Source of the DNA: Mycolicibacter heraklionensis
GTDB taxonomy: Bacteria > Actinomycetota > Actinomycetes > Mycobacteriales > Mycobacteriaceae
Length of the DNA stretch: 64,000 nt
Direction: 5' to 3'
Assembly: GCF_019645815.1 (NCBI RefSeq)
Contig: NZ_CP080997.1
Span: 3,476,880-3,540,879, forward strand
Each line of letters begins with the position of its first letter. Within the stretch, counting starts at the first letter, position 1. Positions 63,122 to 64,000 of this stretch are shown here, one piece after another. The notes below the pieces were generated by a model. That model did not search any database and was not told where the DNA came from. It worked only from the letters and a program-made list of their open reading frames with translations. The position numbers were made by a program, and so were the translations under genes.

Positions 63122-64000
63122 CCCCGGCCCCGCCGCCACCGGTCGGGATGACCAGCCTGAAGCAGGCGCCCCCGTCGTGCGGAACACAGGTCAGCGTCCC
63201 GCCGTGTGCGACAGCCAGCGCCCGCGCGATCGGCAGCCCCAGTCCCGCACCGCCGTGGTCACGGCCGCGGGCGCTGTCCAGGCGCACCAGCCGATCGAAG
63301 ATCCGCTCGGCGTCCTCGGTGCGAACACCGATGCCGGTGTCGGTGACCACCACCGCGACACCACCGCCGTCTCGACCGACATCGACATTGATCCGCCCGC
63401 CGGGTGCGGTGTAGCGGCGCGCGTTGTCGAGCAGGTTGGACAGAATCTGCGCCACCCGCGTGGGATCGACCCGGACGGTGACGGAGTCCACGCCGGTGCG
63501 CCCGATTCGCAGTTGCGGGGCAAGCAGCGCGGCTCGATCCAGTTGGGTGTCGACGATGCCGACCAGATCGGTGTCTTTGAGCTCCAGCGGCAGCCCCGCG
63601 TCGATGTAGCTCAGGTCCAGCATGTCGGTGACCAGCCGGGTTGCCCGCCGTGCCTCGGTCAACAGCAGGCTGGCGCGACGATGCTGGCGAAGCACTTCGG
63701 GTTCGATTGCGTCGTCGCTGATGGACGGGCCGACATGCACGCTGACGTTGCCGGCAATCTGCTCCGCGGCGGCCTGCATTCCCGCTATCGGAGTGCGCAG
63801 CTCGTGGGCAGCATCGGCGAGAAAACGCCGTACCGCCGCTTCCGCTCGCTGCGCCCCCTGCGCGGCGCGCTGCGCCCGCTTCTCGGAGTCCTCCAGCTCG
63901 TCGAGCATGTCATCGAAAGCTTCTGCAGCCCTGCCCAGTTCGGTCTTGGGGCGGTCGGGGCGCAGTCGACGGCCCCGGTCTCCGGTGGTGATGTCGCGGG
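63093..64000 (-). CDS. sensor histidine kinase, C-terminal part (partial)
   Basis: The gene runs off the right edge. The visible 302 codons contain the end of a HAMP linker (about 63909-64000, RGRRLRPDRPKTELGRAAEAF), the H-box FLADAAHELRTPIAG with the phospho-acceptor His, and a HATPase domain (ILSNLLDNARRYT, VTDTGIGV, GGAGLGLPIARALAVAHGG). It is a membrane-bound type whose sensor part and response regulator lie outside. Which system it is cannot be told. Confidence 0.9.
   Translation of the reverse strand, partial: RDITTGDRGRRLRPDRPKTELGRAAEAFDDMLDELEDSEKRAQRAAQGAQRAEAAVRRFLADAAHELRTPIAGMQAAAEQIAGNVSVHVGPSISDDAIEPEVLRQHRRASLLLTEARRATRLVTDMLDLSYIDAGLPLELKDTDLVGIVDTQLDRAALLAPQLRIGRTGVDSVTVRVDPTRVAQILSNLLDNARRYTAPGGRINVDVGRDGGGVAVVVTDTGIGVRTEDAERIFDRLVRLDSARGRDHGGAGLGLPIARALAVAHGGTLTCVPHDGGACFRLVIPTGGGGAGVSSARTPAG

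Overview
The window is chromosomal DNA of a mycobacterium: very GC-rich, with a mce operon, whiB7, whiB1, adnAB, mycoredoxin-1, sigH-rshA and the actinobacterial ribosomal protein bL37. From about 11.1 kb onward the gene order follows, from memory, the M. tuberculosis Rv3193c-Rv3224 block closely, so most gene names rest on family features plus synteny. No database search was run.

Layout. 1-9.9 kb: the 3' part of a mce lipid-import operon (end of mceA, then mceB-F), two Mce-associated membrane proteins, an MPT64/RsiV-like secreted protein, a small membrane protein and two MpaB-type (DUF2236) oxygenases. The run ends in a two-headed TetR regulator resembling Mce3R. 11-23.4 kb: UPF0182 giant membrane protein, PDZ/Lon-type protease, DUF2342 protein, acyltransferase/TetR divergent pair, a TOMM-cyclodehydratase-like protein, an ABC1 kinase, whiB7 with a legible attenuation leader, uvrD2 and mycoredoxin. 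23.4-29.5 kb: an accessory insert between mycoredoxin and nudC, made of a cyclase-ATPase-LuxR regulator and a P450 gene cut by a decayed IS256-family element with an 8-bp target duplication. 29.5-53.9 kb: nudC, a K+ channel, adnB/adnA, lipV, an alkyltransferase-like gene, moeZ, a DUF3152 protease-like gene, TetR, DUF3107, a ferritin-like protein, rhlE, parA-like, phosphatase, isochorismate synthase, lipid kinase, whiB1, pdtaS and a biotinyl/lipoyl carrier. 53.9-64 kb: a secreted Pro-rich repeat protein, the tiny bL37 gene, rshA-sigH, ybaK, a STAS/csbD/TetR group sharing a repeated palindrome, a badI-badH-acyl-CoA dehydrogenase-TetR operon for an alicyclic acid, an SDR, and the 3' end of a histidine kinase.

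Common themes are envelope lipid import and oxidation, redox and antibiotic stress (mycoredoxin, SigH/RshA, WhiB7, WhiB1, PdtaS), and DNA repair (UvrD2, AdnAB, alkyltransferase-like). The most informative non-coding signals are the whiB7 attenuator with mutually exclusive hairpins, four copies of GTTTAC-N3-GTAAAC (one overlapping a SigF-type promoter), a two-unit AT-rich repeat upstream of bL37, and a folded 5' leader of rhlE.
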